Positions 1 through 9,685 of a DNA stretch of 64,000 nucleotides are shown here, in pieces. Origin of the DNA: Chiua virens (taxonomy: Eukaryota > Basidiomycota > Agaricomycetes > Boletales > Boletaceae); assembly GCA_019787685.1 (NCBI GenBank), contig JAHNUO010000023.1:426732-490731 (forward strand), in the 5' to 3' direction. How positions within the stretch are numbered: the stretch's first letter is position 1; each line of letters begins with the position of its first letter. Below the pieces are notes generated by a model that saw nothing but the letters and a program-made list of their open reading frames with translations, ran no database searches and was not told the DNA's origin. A program made the translations under genes and the position numbers.

Positions 1-353
1 AGACTTTGTATTGCATTTGTCAATCGCCCATAGGTATCATCAGAGGCAAGTTCGGTTTCGGGGTCAGAGAAGTCATCTCCGGAGTTGGGCTCATCAGAGG
101 GATGTCCCCTGGAGGAGCCCGGAATACTCGGAGATTGATTACGGGAAGACGGAGTTCGTGCACCCAGGAATACGGGTGCTCGAGAGGCGGAGGATGCGAT
201 AAGTCGAGTGGAGAAACCTCGGAAATCTTCGATGACTTCAGGAGTTCGTCGGTGACTGAGGAGGTTTCTGAGGGATTGGATGCGGGTAGTGTCAGATAGG
301 TTCAAGGTAGAGATACCAGTAGTACTGGTCTGAGGGCGGGTGTGAGAGGACAT
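1..353 (-). CDS. Partial gag-like N-terminus of LTR element E
   Basis: On the minus strand an ATG at 353 opens a frame of about 117 codons with no stop to the window edge. The product is rich in Ser, Arg, Pro and Thr, with a stretch GSSRGHPSDEPNSGDDF and then an acidic DPETELASDD segment. This is the low-complexity composition seen at the N-terminus of fungal Gypsy Gag proteins. No zinc knuckle is visible because the gene runs off the window. It lies just downstream (in its own direction) of a 560-bp LTR-like block, which is where gag should begin. The assignment as gag is inference from position and composition. The plus-strand frame over 6-299 is a shadow. Confidence 0.5.
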   Translation of the reverse strand, partial: MSSHTRPQTSTTGISTLNLSDTTRIQSLRNLLSHRRTPEVIEDFRGFSTRLIASSASRAPVFLGARTPSSRNQSPSIPGSSRGHPSDEPNSGDDFSDPETELASDDTYGRLTNAIQS

Positions 354-394
354 AGGTTGCAAGGTGACTGATGACAAGAAGTAGTCTGAATATA

Positions 395-953
395 CTGTTA
401 GAGACCGTGCGACTCGGAGGTAGCCAACTCCGGATCTCCGGAGTTGTAGCGTCGGACGGGACTTGGCTTCACCGTATGTGGTGCGCCCTTGTCACAGTCT
501 GTCCCTATATTTCGGACGTGCAGAGAACGGAGGTAGATATATGACTCAACACATAAAGTGGAGTCAAGCGGAGTAAAGACCGTCAAGGTCTTACGGAGTG
601 TTCGGAGTGAGTCGTACAATAAACTAATATTCAGACTAAGGGTACACAGTCGGGGTACTACAGTTTATATACTCGGAGTGGAATGGAGATTAGTAACGGA
701 GTTGGTAAGAACTGAGTAAGACGGAAGATCGGGAAACTACATAGCTGGAGGTAAGTCGGGTACTGAGAAAGCCGGAGCTGTGCTCATAAGCGAGACACAG
801 GTTATGTACTAAAATAAAAGAGGAGACATATGTATGTAACGGAGGTCCGGGGTCGCGGAGTTGCGTCCTGAGGGTGATCGACCTGGAGTTATCATCTAAG
901 AGAAACGGAGTTATATTCGGAGGAACGGAGAACGGAGCGGTATATGACAGATT
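395..953 (-). repeat. Putative 5' LTR of element E
   Basis: Homology between Gypsy copy 1 and copy 2 starts abruptly at about 954. The foreign sequence on the left ends TGACA on the plus strand, so an LTR read on the minus strand would begin TGTCATATACC. A candidate inner end is ...TCTAACA near 400, but no clear TGG primer binding site follows, so that end is uncertain. The block is crowded with CGGAG motifs, about 16 on the plus strand. The matching target duplication would lie outside the window. Confidence 0.45.
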
Positions 954-2884
954 CACCCATTGTCCTGGGCGGTTTTACTAATTTTCCTTCTGAACCAGAA
1001 GCCTCTTTTACTCGATACTGTTCACCCGACCCTGATCTATCTCCTCTAACAACTCTTCCTTCGTTACCGTCCTCGCATTCCTCTACCCCTTCTAAACCAT
1101 CTTCTAAATCCTCTTCCTCCGTTTCTTTATCTTCTCTACTTAACCCGTCCCCTACATCCCCTTCTCGAACCGTATCGTCACCTTCGCAACCGTCTTGTCC
1201 TACCCCACCTCTACAGAACCCGATGGCACAACAACCCTTCCAGATGCCTTTACGAGGCACACCCAATGCCCCTAAATTTGACGGAAAAATGCCGTCCGAG
1301 TTACCGCATTACCTGGAGGACATAGAATTCCTTGGCGACGCGGCTGGTCTTACCCCGATGAACAAGGTAAAAGCTGTGTTACGCTACGCGGCCCTAGATG
1401 AAGCCGAGGTCTGGCAAACCCTGCCGGAAACAACGGCCAACCCGATGGATTGGGACGCATTCGTGTCAGCGGTTAAAAAACTATACCCGGGATGTGAGGG
1501 TATGAACCGATATGGTTGCGCAGACCTCGAGTACTTGGCTCAGAAGTGTCACAGCGGGCAGATGCGTAACCAGGATGAGCTCGGGGAATATACTCGAGCA
1601 TTCCGTAAGGTCTCCTCCATATTAATTGCTAACCAAAAAATCTCAGACATCGACCGTAATGGCCTATACCTAAATGGGTTCCCACCTGAGCTACAGCGGG
1701 AGATCCGTGACCGGTTATGCATCATACTACTGGATCACCACCCTAACGACCCGTATTCCATGGATGATTCCACGAAGGCGGCCACTTTTCTCCTAACGGG
1801 TTCTACATTTCACCCGACATTCACCCCCACGCTCAGTCCCCCCCCGTTCACCTCTACATATCAACCGCCACGTCAACCAGCTCAAATACCTGCACCACCC
1901 GCATCAACGTATCGACCAACCGCACCTATTCCCTCATACTCGCCGGCCCCAACAGTGAAGGTAGAGACAAACCAAACCTCACGTACTTCGTCCGCTTGCA
2001 AGTTCTGCGGTGGACCCGGCCATTATATGCGTTCTTGCCCCATCTGCATCGAATACCTCAATACGGCGAAGGTGGTCAGAGGGTCTGATAACAAGCTCTA
2101 CATGCCGGACGGCTCTAACATCCCTCGAGCGCCGGGCGGACAATGTTTCAAGGACGGTGTCGACTACGCATGGGCTAATAGCCAACCGGTTCACCCCCCT
2201 GTCGCATCCACGTCATCCAGCAGTACTACCAGGGACTTACCCCCACATATCACGGCAGGCATTCTATCATCCGCGCATCCGGGAACACCAGCGGTCCTAG
2301 ACATCGAACTGGCCACCTTTGCACTCACGGAAACGGACGAGGAAAGCGAACCTCTATCCGTAGTAGCCGACCCAGATTTCCAGCCCTACATTGCACAGGC
2401 TTGGGCTACGTTCCAGGCAGATAAGGCGACCAAGGAAAAGGGTAAACGTGTCCGGTTTGACGGCGTATATATGCCACCTCGGAAACTAAACAGTCGGTCG
2501 GCCACGGTGTCTGAGGAGATCATCTCGCCAGAGTTACAGACCGCCAAAGAAGCTAACCACAAATCATCATCATCATCTACGCCATCACGCTCCCCACCGG
2601 CCTCATCACCCGCACCCGCATCCGCAATAGCCGGACTGTCCGGTTCTTCTTCTTTTAGTCGTGCCAATGACAATAGCAATCCTCCTTCCCGTGCAGCACA
2701 AACTAACCCTTCGTTTAACCCTACGACGCAATATAGGTACTTGTTTCCGCTCGAGGATGACTCAGCTCCACAACGAGTGTTGGACCGAGTCCTGGATACG
2801 AGCATACCCGTGCCCGTTAAAGATTTATTTGCGGTAGCACCAGAGTTCCGAAAGCAATTTTGGGACCTTACCACCACTAAATGA
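944..2884 (+). CDS. Gag polyprotein of Gypsy copy 1
   Basis: Structural protein that packages the element RNA. Residues 1-95 are Ser/Pro/Thr-rich. Residues about 105-290 form a retrotransposon gag (capsid-like) domain, running from PKFDGK through WQTLPET and LKYL-like helices to FPPELQREI. A linker rich in Pro and Thr follows. A CCHC zinc knuckle CKFCGGPGHYMRSC is at about residues 352-365 (C-x2-C-x4-H-x4-C). The tail is Ser/Pro-rich. The first nine bases of this frame belong to element E, so the true N-terminus is lost. The first internal ATG shared with copy 2 is at 1223 (MAQQPF). The final TGA at 2882 corresponds to CGA in copy 2, so gag and protease were originally one frame. Confidence 0.9.
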   Translation: MTDSPIVLGGFTNFPSEPEASFTRYCSPDPDLSPLTTLPSLPSSHSSTPSKPSSKSSSSVSLSSLLNPSPTSPSRTVSSPSQPSCPTPPLQNPMAQQPFQMPLRGTPNAPKFDGKMPSELPHYLEDIEFLGDAAGLTPMNKVKAVLRYAALDEAEVWQTLPETTANPMDWDAFVSAVKKLYPGCEGMNRYGCADLEYLAQKCHSGQMRNQDELGEYTRAFRKVSSILIANQKISDIDRNGLYLNGFPPELQREIRDRLCIILLDHHPNDPYSMDDSTKAATFLLTGSTFHPTFTPTLSPPPFTSTYQPPRQPAQIPAPPASTYRPTAPIPSYSPAPTVKVETNQTSRTSSACKFCGGPGHYMRSCPICIEYLNTAKVVRGSDNKLYMPDGSNIPRAPGGQCFKDGVDYAWANSQPVHPPVASTSSSSTTRDLPPHITAGILSSAHPGTPAVLDIELATFALTETDEESEPLSVVADPDFQPYIAQAWATFQADKATKEKGKRVRFDGVYMPPRKLNSRSATVSEEIISPELQTAKEANHKSSSSSTPSRSPPASSPAPASAIAGLSGSSSFSRANDNSNPPSRAAQTNPSFNPTTQYRYLFPLEDDSAPQRVLDRVLDTSIPVPVKDLFAVAPEFRKQFWDLTTTK

Positions 2885-3493
2885 GTAACGACTAACCTAT
2901 CCACTCAGGCTGTGCAGGTAAACGAGCTCGCGGGTCTCGACCCGTTTGCAATCGAACGCGAATACGGCGACCGGATAAACAGAAACGACGATGGACTCAT
3001 AGTGGCGCATCACAGTCTTCCCCTTCGGTCAATCGAGGCCAAGATAGGAGAATCCGGACGACCCATCCGATGCGTCTTGGACTCTGGGTCCGAGATTGTC
3101 ACGATGCCCAAACGTATCTGGGAGACACTCGGTATCCCAATTCGGTCGGATCACACGATGAATATGTCATCCGCCAACACAAGCGTTGACAAAACAGTGG
3201 GGGTACTGGAGAACCTATCCGTAGACTTTGGTACGGGCGAAGTGATGCTTCAGGTCCAGATTTTGGCCAGGGCAAACTTTGATCTATTGCTCGGACGACC
3301 GTTTCATTGTCTTATGAGTGCGACTACTGACGATTACCCGGATGGAGCACAGATGATTACGCTGTGCGACCCTAACACGGGGAAGCAATTCTCTTTGTCT
3401 ACTCGGGCGTGGACGGAAGGATGCCCCCGTTGCCGAGAAAAGAAACAGTGTAACAGCCATCAGACTGTCGTTGAAATGGACTTGGGTTTTTAG
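2885..3493 (+). CDS. Retropepsin-like protease domain of Gypsy copy 1
   Basis: Continues in the same frame as gag after a mutational TGA at 2882-2884. It carries the aspartic protease signature LDSGSEIVTMPK, with the catalytic Asp encoded near 3080, then an ILARANFDLLLGRPF segment matching the conserved ILG-type flap and core of retroviral-like proteases. A Cys/His patch CPRCREKKQC follows near the C-terminus. Its job is cleavage of the Gag-Pol precursor. It ends at a TAG (3491-3493) that is present in all three copies in the window, with pol resuming in the same frame 6 nt later. Whether it is made as a Gag-Pro fusion is inference from the intact frame in copy 2. Confidence 0.85.
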   Translation, partial: VTTNLSTQAVQVNELAGLDPFAIEREYGDRINRNDDGLIVAHHSLPLRSIEAKIGESGRPIRCVLDSGSEIVTMPKRIWETLGIPIRSDHTMNMSSANTSVDKTVGVLENLSVDFGTGEVMLQVQILARANFDLLLGRPFHCLMSATTDDYPDGAQMITLCDPNTGKQFSLSTRAWTEGCPRCREKKQCNSHQTVVEMDLGF

Positions 3494-3499
3494 CTATCG

Positions 3500-4986
3500 A
3501 TGATCCGTATACCAATCGGGGAGATTTCAATCTTCTATCCGCGTCGCATCCAGTTTCGTTTTTTTTAAAACCGTCATTCGTTTCATCTCTCTATTTCCCG
3601 ACTTCTTACACACAGCTTCCACCTCTTTCAATCGGACCAGTTCCGCCTTCGACCGATTACTCATTTTTGTCATCCACGCGTACAGACCCTAATCTGGACG
3701 TTCTTTCCGCTATCACTTCCGTTTATTCGTATGATACCATTTCGCACGCGCTGGTTTATAAACCGGTAGCACGTAAAGTTCAGTCGGTAGTTGTTCCTAC
3801 CGGGGAGGAGTTTCGTATCACGCGATCTCTGCCGGACGATCCTATCGCCGGACTGAAACCTTTACCTACTCATCCACCTGACTTTACCCCTGGACAATGT
3901 TTCACACAGGAACGCGCTGATGCTTTAGATCTTGACCCGGCTAACTGGCTATGGCCAGAAGAAGTCAAATTAATCCGATGGATCGTCCGCGAACACGAAA
4001 CGGCCTTTGCTTGGATACCGACCGAGCGGGGCCGTCTCCTCAAACAATATTTTCCCCCTGTCAAAATTCCTACCATACCTCATACGCCTTGGATACTGCG
4101 AAACATCCCAGTTCCCCCTGCAATGTGGGCTGACACGATCCAGATTATCAAGGACCGGATTGCGTCCGGTGTGTATGAACCCTCAACATCTGCCTATCGA
4201 TCGCGGTGGTTTTGCGTCCTAAAACAGGACGGTAAATCGCTACGACTCGTCCACGACTTGCAGCCGCTGAACGCAGTCACAATCCGTGACTCTTCTACCC
4301 CACCTCTTGTCGAACACTTCGCGGAATCTTTTGCCGGATATGCAGTATACGGGATGATGGACTTGTTTGCCGGATACGACCAACGTCCATTACACCCGGA
4401 TTCACGCGACCTCACCACTTTCAACAGTCCAATGGGTCCGCACCGGCTCACTACGGTACCCATGGGGTACACAAACGCAGTACAAATCTATCAGGCCGAC
4501 ATGTTGTTTATTTTGCAGGACGAGATACCTCGTTATACCTATCCATTCATAGATGATCTGCCGGTCAAAACAGTCTCGACCCGCTACCAAAATTTGGATG
4601 GCTCTTACGAAACCATTGCAGAAAATCCGGGTATTCGTCGCTTCATCTGGGAGCACCTCCTCGTAGTCCATCGCATCCTACAACGACTACAAAACGTCGG
4701 AGTAACGGTATCCGCTAAGAAATTCGTACTCGCAGCACCAGACGCGACCATAGTCGGACACAAGTGTATGGCTGATGGCCGTATCCCTCACGAGAAGAAG
4801 GTACAAAAAATCCGCGACTGGCCCGAGTGTCAGAACCTTACGCAAGTACGCGGATTCTTAGGTGTGTGCGGTGTTCTTCGAATTTTCATCAAAAATTTTG
4901 CTACGATTGCTCAACCATTGGTCAACTTGACCCGAAAGAGCGTCTCTTTCGAATGGGGAGAACCCCAGCAAATTGCTATGCTGCGT
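3500..4986 (+). pseudogene. Reverse transcriptase part of pol, copy 1 (broken)
   Basis: In copy 2 this frame starts at ATG (MIRIPIGEISIFYP). In copy 1 the ATG is at 3500, but a T run near 3560 has eight T instead of nine, so the first 20-odd codons are out of frame with the rest; the long frame reopens at 3667. RT motifs are clear: a VHDLQPLNAVTIRD segment, YGMMDLFAGYDQRPL, VPMGYTNAVQIYQ and the catalytic FIDD near 4550, then thumb and connection sequence to WGEPQQIAML. The frame is cut by LTR-A at 4987 with a 4-bp duplication gcgt. Product: RNA-dependent DNA polymerase. It is decayed only by these two lesions. Confidence 0.92.
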
Positions 4987-5601
4987 TGAAGGTAATATAT
5001 CCCGGCTGTTGTGCAATACTCAGGGGGATTGAAAGAAATAGAAAGAGGGTGAAGGAATGCGATTCCGTTCGACCCAGGGACAACACTGAGTTGGTGAACA
5101 ACGAATAATGGTTTTTGAGTAGTCCGAGATGAATCCGGGGCGAATCCGGATTAAAACGGATAGAAAAGCGGACACGGCAGTCCGATCCGGATCAAGAAAA
5201 TACGAGGAGGGCGAGGGAAAATGAACGTCGAGCGAAAACGATGTGAGACAGATGCACACGGGCAAAAGCTACTGTATTTTGTCAATACAGTGAATTTATA
5301 GTCCTCGGGAATACCCTCAGACTTGTCCTAAGTAAGGATAATAATAAAAAAAGAAGGTTTTTGTACGGTATAAAGTTCGAGAGGCACCCGAACGTCCCTG
5401 CAAGGGCTGCGTGACGTGGTCTAGCCAATGCTAAGTATGAATAAGAAGCATCGAAAATAAAATAAAAGAGTCCGAGGCAAAACGGGCGCGGATACAGCAA
5501 TCCGGATGAGTTCGCACATGCAGACAGATCAGGATCGGGATCGGGTGACGACAGGGTGCAGAAACGTGCTATGCGAGCACAGGGAATACCTATTCCCTAC
5601 A
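4987..5601 (-). repeat. Solo LTR, family LTR-A, inside pol
   Basis: Comparison with copy 2 shows exactly where pol homology breaks and resumes. The insert begins TGAAGG, ends CCTACA and is flanked by the direct repeat gcgt at 4983-4986 and 5602-5605. Read on the minus strand it starts TGTAGGGAATAGG, like LTR-C and LTR-D, which sets its orientation. It carries the shared inverted repeat at 5301-5322 beside a TATA box (TATAAAT, minus strand). No internal genes remain, so it is a solo LTR left by LTR-LTR recombination. A second, longer copy lies at 49286-50328. Confidence 0.9.
5301..5322 (-). promoter_or_regulatory. Inverted repeat next to TATA box in LTR-A
   Basis: On the minus strand GTCTGAGGG-TATT-CCCGAGGAC is followed at once by TATAAAT. 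The same arrangement recurs in LTR-C and LTR-D although the rest of the LTRs differ. It is a likely core promoter element, or a hairpin at the start of the transcript. Confidence 0.6.
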
Positions 5602-7648
5602 GCGTCTCAAGGATGCGATCTGTCACTCCCCTGCTCTTCGTCGCCTGGATTACGAATCCGGGAACGAGGTTATCCTTGCAGTGGATACGTCGTACATTGC
5701 GGTTGGCTATATCTTGTCGCAGGAAGGAGATGACGGCAAGAGGTACCCGAACCGCTTCGGTTCAATTAGTCTCACAGAGGTCGAGAGCCGCTACTCTCAG
5801 GCCAAACTGGAGCTGTACGGATTGTTCCGCGCTTTGCGAGCAGTCCGGATATTCGTGTTCGGTGTTGCAAATTTCACAGTGGAAGTCGACGCGAAATACG
5901 TTAAGGGTATGATCAATAACCCGGACCTCCAGCCCAACACGACCATTAATAGGTGGATCGCGGGCATTTTGTTATTCAATTTTCGCCTTGTTCACGTCCC
6001 TGCTACCCGACATACTGGCGCAGACGGACTCTCTCGTCGTCCACCATCCGAGAATGACCCTCCCGAAGAGGATGATTTCGAGGATTGGTTGGACCAAGCA
6101 TATTCCTTCTCTATGGCATTGTTAAACGACCGGTTGTCACCACCAGGTCGGTCTGCTCACATTAACAGACATTCCATCACACATTCCTTCCAATCTGTAT
6201 TCGTATTTGTTTCCCCTACGGCAGAACCGGCCGAACCAGAACCGGTTATCCCCCGCTCCCCCAAAGCTCTGGCAAAAGAAGCGCGCATTGATCAGATTCG
6301 CCTATTCCTCGACGACCAGGTCCGTCCTCCAGATTTGACAGATCGCAACTTCACCTCCTTCGTTAATTCCGCGACCCGGTTCTTCCTTCTAAACGGATCT
6401 CTCTATCGTCGAGAACCGCACGGCAGACACCAGTTAGTCGTGCCAAGAGAACGCCGTTACGGACTCAGTAAGGAGGCGCATGACGACCTTGGACACAAAG
6501 GCGTCTTCTCGGTTCGGACACGGTTACTGCTACGTTTCTGGTGGCCTCTGCTCATCGATGACGTCAAATGGTATACCCGTACCTGCCACGAGTGTCAAAT
6601 TCGACAGACGCAGAAGTTTCATATCCCTCCTACCGTACCAGTTATGGGCGGGCTATTTCACAAAGTCCACATCGACACGATGGTAATGCCTCGATCAGGC
6701 GGATACCGGTATATTGTACAGGCCCGATGCGCTCTTACTGCGTATCCTGAATGGCACATGTTGCGATCCGAGAATGCGTCCTCCATCGCATCTTTTATTT
6801 TCGAAGATATCCTATGCCGTTGGGGAGCCGTCTCTGAGCTCATTACGGACAACGGTCCGGCATTCGTACAGGCACTCGACAACTTGGCTACCCGATACGG
6901 TATCCACCATATCCGGATTTCCCCTTACAACTCTCAGGCGAACGGCATTGTCGAACGGCGTCATCTCGATGTCCGGGAGGCCATCGTCAAAAGTACCCTG
7001 GGAGGGGAAGTTCGCTGGCCGATGATCGCTCACTCCGTTTTCTGGGCCGAACGCGTCACTATACTCAAAGCAACCGGTCTTTCGCCGTACTTTATGGTAC
7101 ATGGTGTAGAGCCGCTTTTTCCGTTCGATTTATCAGAGGCAACATTTCTCGTTCCCGTTCCTAATGCTGACCCAGTTTCTAGTGAAAGCTTGATAGCTTG
7201 GAGAGCTCATCAGCTCCAAAAGCGTCAAACAGATATCGATTCTATCCGAGAACGCGTCTTGGCATCACGGTTTGCGTCCCTTAAAGATTTTGAGGCACGA
7301 TTCAAGAACCGGATACGGACGAAAGAGTTTAGTTCGGGTGCCCTCGTCTTGGTTCGAAATACGCGGATTGAGAAGGAGCTGAACCGGAAAACGAAGCCAC
7401 GCTACCTCGGTCCAATGGTGGTCCTTCGCAGGACTACTGGAGGATCGTATCTGCTAGCCAAGTTGGACGGCGCCATTTCGAAACTGAGGTATGCGGCGTT
7501 TCGCTTGCTACCTTACTTTCCATGGACGAAAATCACTATTCCGGTTACTGAACTGACCGGAATAGGCGACGAGGAATACGACCACTCTGATGCTGAGGAA
7601 GATGTCGAGTACGAAGATGAAGGCGAGGGCGATGTCTCGCAAGACTAG
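5602..7648 (+). CDS. RNase H and integrase part of pol, copy 1
   Basis: Pol resumes after the LTR-A insertion. RNase H: Asp in AVDTSYIAVGY, Glu in KLELYGL and Asp in VEVDAKYVKG, ending near the conserved HTGADGLSRR. Integrase: an HHCC zinc domain (KEAHDDLGHKG, then CHEC), and a DDE core with Asp in VHIDTMV, Asp in ITDNGPAF and Glu in GIVERRHLD. A GPY/F-like segment KPRYLGPMVVLRR follows, then an acidic tail rich in Glu and Asp ending GDVSQD. I see no chromodomain. The protein removes the RNA strand and inserts the cDNA. It ends at TAG 7646-7648 and converges with the antisense gene downstream. No further lesion is visible in this part. Confidence 0.92.
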
Positions 7649-8270
7649 CCTTCTGTCGTTACCCCCCCCTTATACCGCCCGATACGTATTTATTCTATCC
7701 TGGGTTTAGTCCAGTGCTCTCTATTTCACCCCGGGTTTCGTCCGGTGCACTTGATTTCGAAGAAAAATGATATCCGAGCCAATAATAAAGTCTTACGATA
7801 CCCCATAGAACTTCACTCACTCACATCCTCCGCTTTCTCGCTCAGTCAGACCGAAAAGATCTAAAAACCGTAGATAAAGAAAAAACCAGAAAAACAGAAA
7901 AACAGACGTCTATCCATTTCCCCTCCTGCCCCAACGAACTAATACCTAGATTTTCGTCTTCGAACGCGTGATGGGGCACACGCACATTTTGACCCGGTGA
8001 TAGTTTTACTGACCCGCTTTCGACCGATATAGACGATAAAGGCTACAAAAGTAGGCAAAGACGCGATAGATGACTGAAGAAAACAAGACGGGCGGAACCC
8101 CGCGCTCAGGTGTCATTCATTCAGATCTCTTTTCATTCGTATCGTTTTGTTACCCTTCTAATCCTTGTTTTCGTACTTAGGGATCTCACTCGGACATGGG
8201 CACGGACACGGACACGGATATGGATATCGACTATACGCTATCATACAAGTAGGGACGGGCTGGAAACGAC
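7649..8270. other. Spacer between pol and the antisense gene
   Basis: No protein frame is supported. The two genes converge here, so both transcript 3' ends should lie in this stretch. An AATAAA-type signal occurs near 7782 on the plus strand. A short satellite of GGACAC and GGATAT units is near 8190-8230. The same spacer is conserved in copy 2 (39591-40212). Confidence 0.6.
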
Positions 8271-9524
8271 TCAAGACATTCCAAACGCCAGCTTTACCCT
8301 ATCCAGTTCTCCCTGCTGCGAAGCGACGTACGATTCCATGGCCGAAGCACGGGCCTGAAGCTCCTTGAAGAAGGACCTGGTCGACAGGAACTTCGCCTCT
8401 AGAGAGAGAATAGCACGTCGGATATCGTCCGCCCCATCGTAAGGCTCAGACGGCGAGCCAGTCTTAGACTTCTTCTTGGGCGACTCTACTTCTTCCCCCC
8501 CATCTTGAAAAGGGAGTGGAGACACGGGCTTGGACTCATAGAAGAGCAGCTCGGGCGCATCCGGTGTCGGAGGAGACGCAGGTGAAGGATCGACCACGGC
8601 CTTGCGAGCCGGGATGGTAACCGTGATAACGGGTAACGCTACGAAAAGGATCAGCCGAGTTGATGCGATTCGAGGAGAGAGGTCCTACCTGCAGCCTTGG
8701 CCTTTGGATCCGCTAGTTTCCACTTCTCAACCGACAGCCCACTCTTAGCACCCCGACCACTTGACTTGTTGCACCGAGCCTTGGCTTTGAAGCAAGGATC
8801 ACAAGTGCGACCCGGAATCCCTGCGCACAACTTACTAGTCCGAGTGCACATCTCGCACGCTGGGTCGTGAACCATACGATCTGGAATTTTAAGCGGACCC
8901 TTGACTACCACCTCCTCCTCCTCGTCACACGGGCTCTCGTCCATAGCGGCCTTACGAGCGGACCGCTGAAAAGAACCGTTAACAGAGCGAAACATCTGAG
9001 GTAACAGCGGTCTCACCTTGCGCTTTCTGCCAGCCTCGACCTCGACGGTCTTGCCTGTCTCCGCGACCGAATCACCCAGAAGCGAAGCGGATCCGAACGA
9101 CCCACCCCCCGTTACCTTGCCTGAGGCGGTTCGTTGTCTCTGAGCGTCCACGCGTTGAGCTACTTCCCCCTGCCATCTACGAAAAAACGTGGTTGCTTCG
9201 CGCATCGTCTTCACCATCTCGTCACTGAGGCGGCAGGAAACGCCGTGCGATTTAGCCTGGCTAAGGGCGGTATTTAGATGCTCCTACAAGTCCGGTTAAT
9301 ACCCGACCAACCCTAAGAAACTCGCGAAGTACCAAAGCCCGTTGCCACTCCTGGCACCATCCCTCCTGTTCTTCTTGCAGCTCCTCCTTATCATCCGGCA
9401 CCGCCAGCGCCACAGCCGCAATCCGATCCTTTCCTTGTGCGAGGTCCTTCTCAACCTTGACAGTCGCCTCATCAACGGGAGAGTCTGCGAATGCAAGGAT
9501 GGAGTCGAGGGACGTAAGAGACAT
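8271..9524 (-). CDS. Antisense Zn2Cys6-like gene inside the Gypsy element
   Basis: I read three exons on the minus strand: 9524-9333, 9283-8689 and 8638-8271. They are joined across introns of 49 nt (GTACTT...TATTAAC...TAG) and 50 nt (GTAGGA...CTGAT...TAG). Together they give 385 codons including the stop. The start ATG at 9524 has a CACC context. The N-terminus is acidic and helical. Exon 2 holds CEMCTRTSKLC then CDPCFKAKARC, i.e. C-x2-C-x6-C-x7-C-x2-C-x6-C, which fits the spacing of Zn(II)2Cys6 DNA-binding clusters. Exon 3 has a basic SPKKKSKT motif and a coiled coil from about RAILSLEAKF onward. A nuclear DNA-binding role is inference. The gene sits antisense between integrase and 3' LTR in both long copies. 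Confidence 0.75.
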
Positions 9525-9641
9525 GGTGACGAGTAGCGAAGCGGGAGGGGAGTAAACTTGTCGAAAGAACGGACGGCCAACGCGAGGCTTTAATGCGCGG
9601 CCGATCCCAGTCACCGGTTCAAGGTCAGCGTTCGCGGGTGT

Positions 9642-9667
9642 CACGTGACTGACTGAGGACAGTCAGT
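9642..9667. promoter_or_regulatory. E-box and inverted repeat ahead of the 3' LTR
   Basis: CACGTG (9642-9647) is followed directly by the perfect inverted repeat ACTGACTG-AGGA-CAGTCAGT (9648-9667). It lies about 120 nt upstream of the antisense gene start and 19 nt before the 3' LTR. The same block is kept in copy 2 near 38196-38221. It may serve the antisense promoter. No polypurine tract is visible immediately before the LTR. Confidence 0.5.
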
Positions 9668-9685
9668 ATTCAAGTCCTTGTCGGG

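Noticed and set aside
892..1266. Minus-strand acidic frame over the gag N-terminus (and its counterpart at 46715-47203 in copy 2)
   Set aside because: Shadow of the Ser/Pro-rich gag sequence read on the other strand.
2386..2904. 172-aa minus-strand frame opposite the gag C-terminus (also 45077-45595 in copy 2)
   Set aside because: Same length in both copies only because gag is conserved; composition mirrors the Ser-rich gag tail, no domain.
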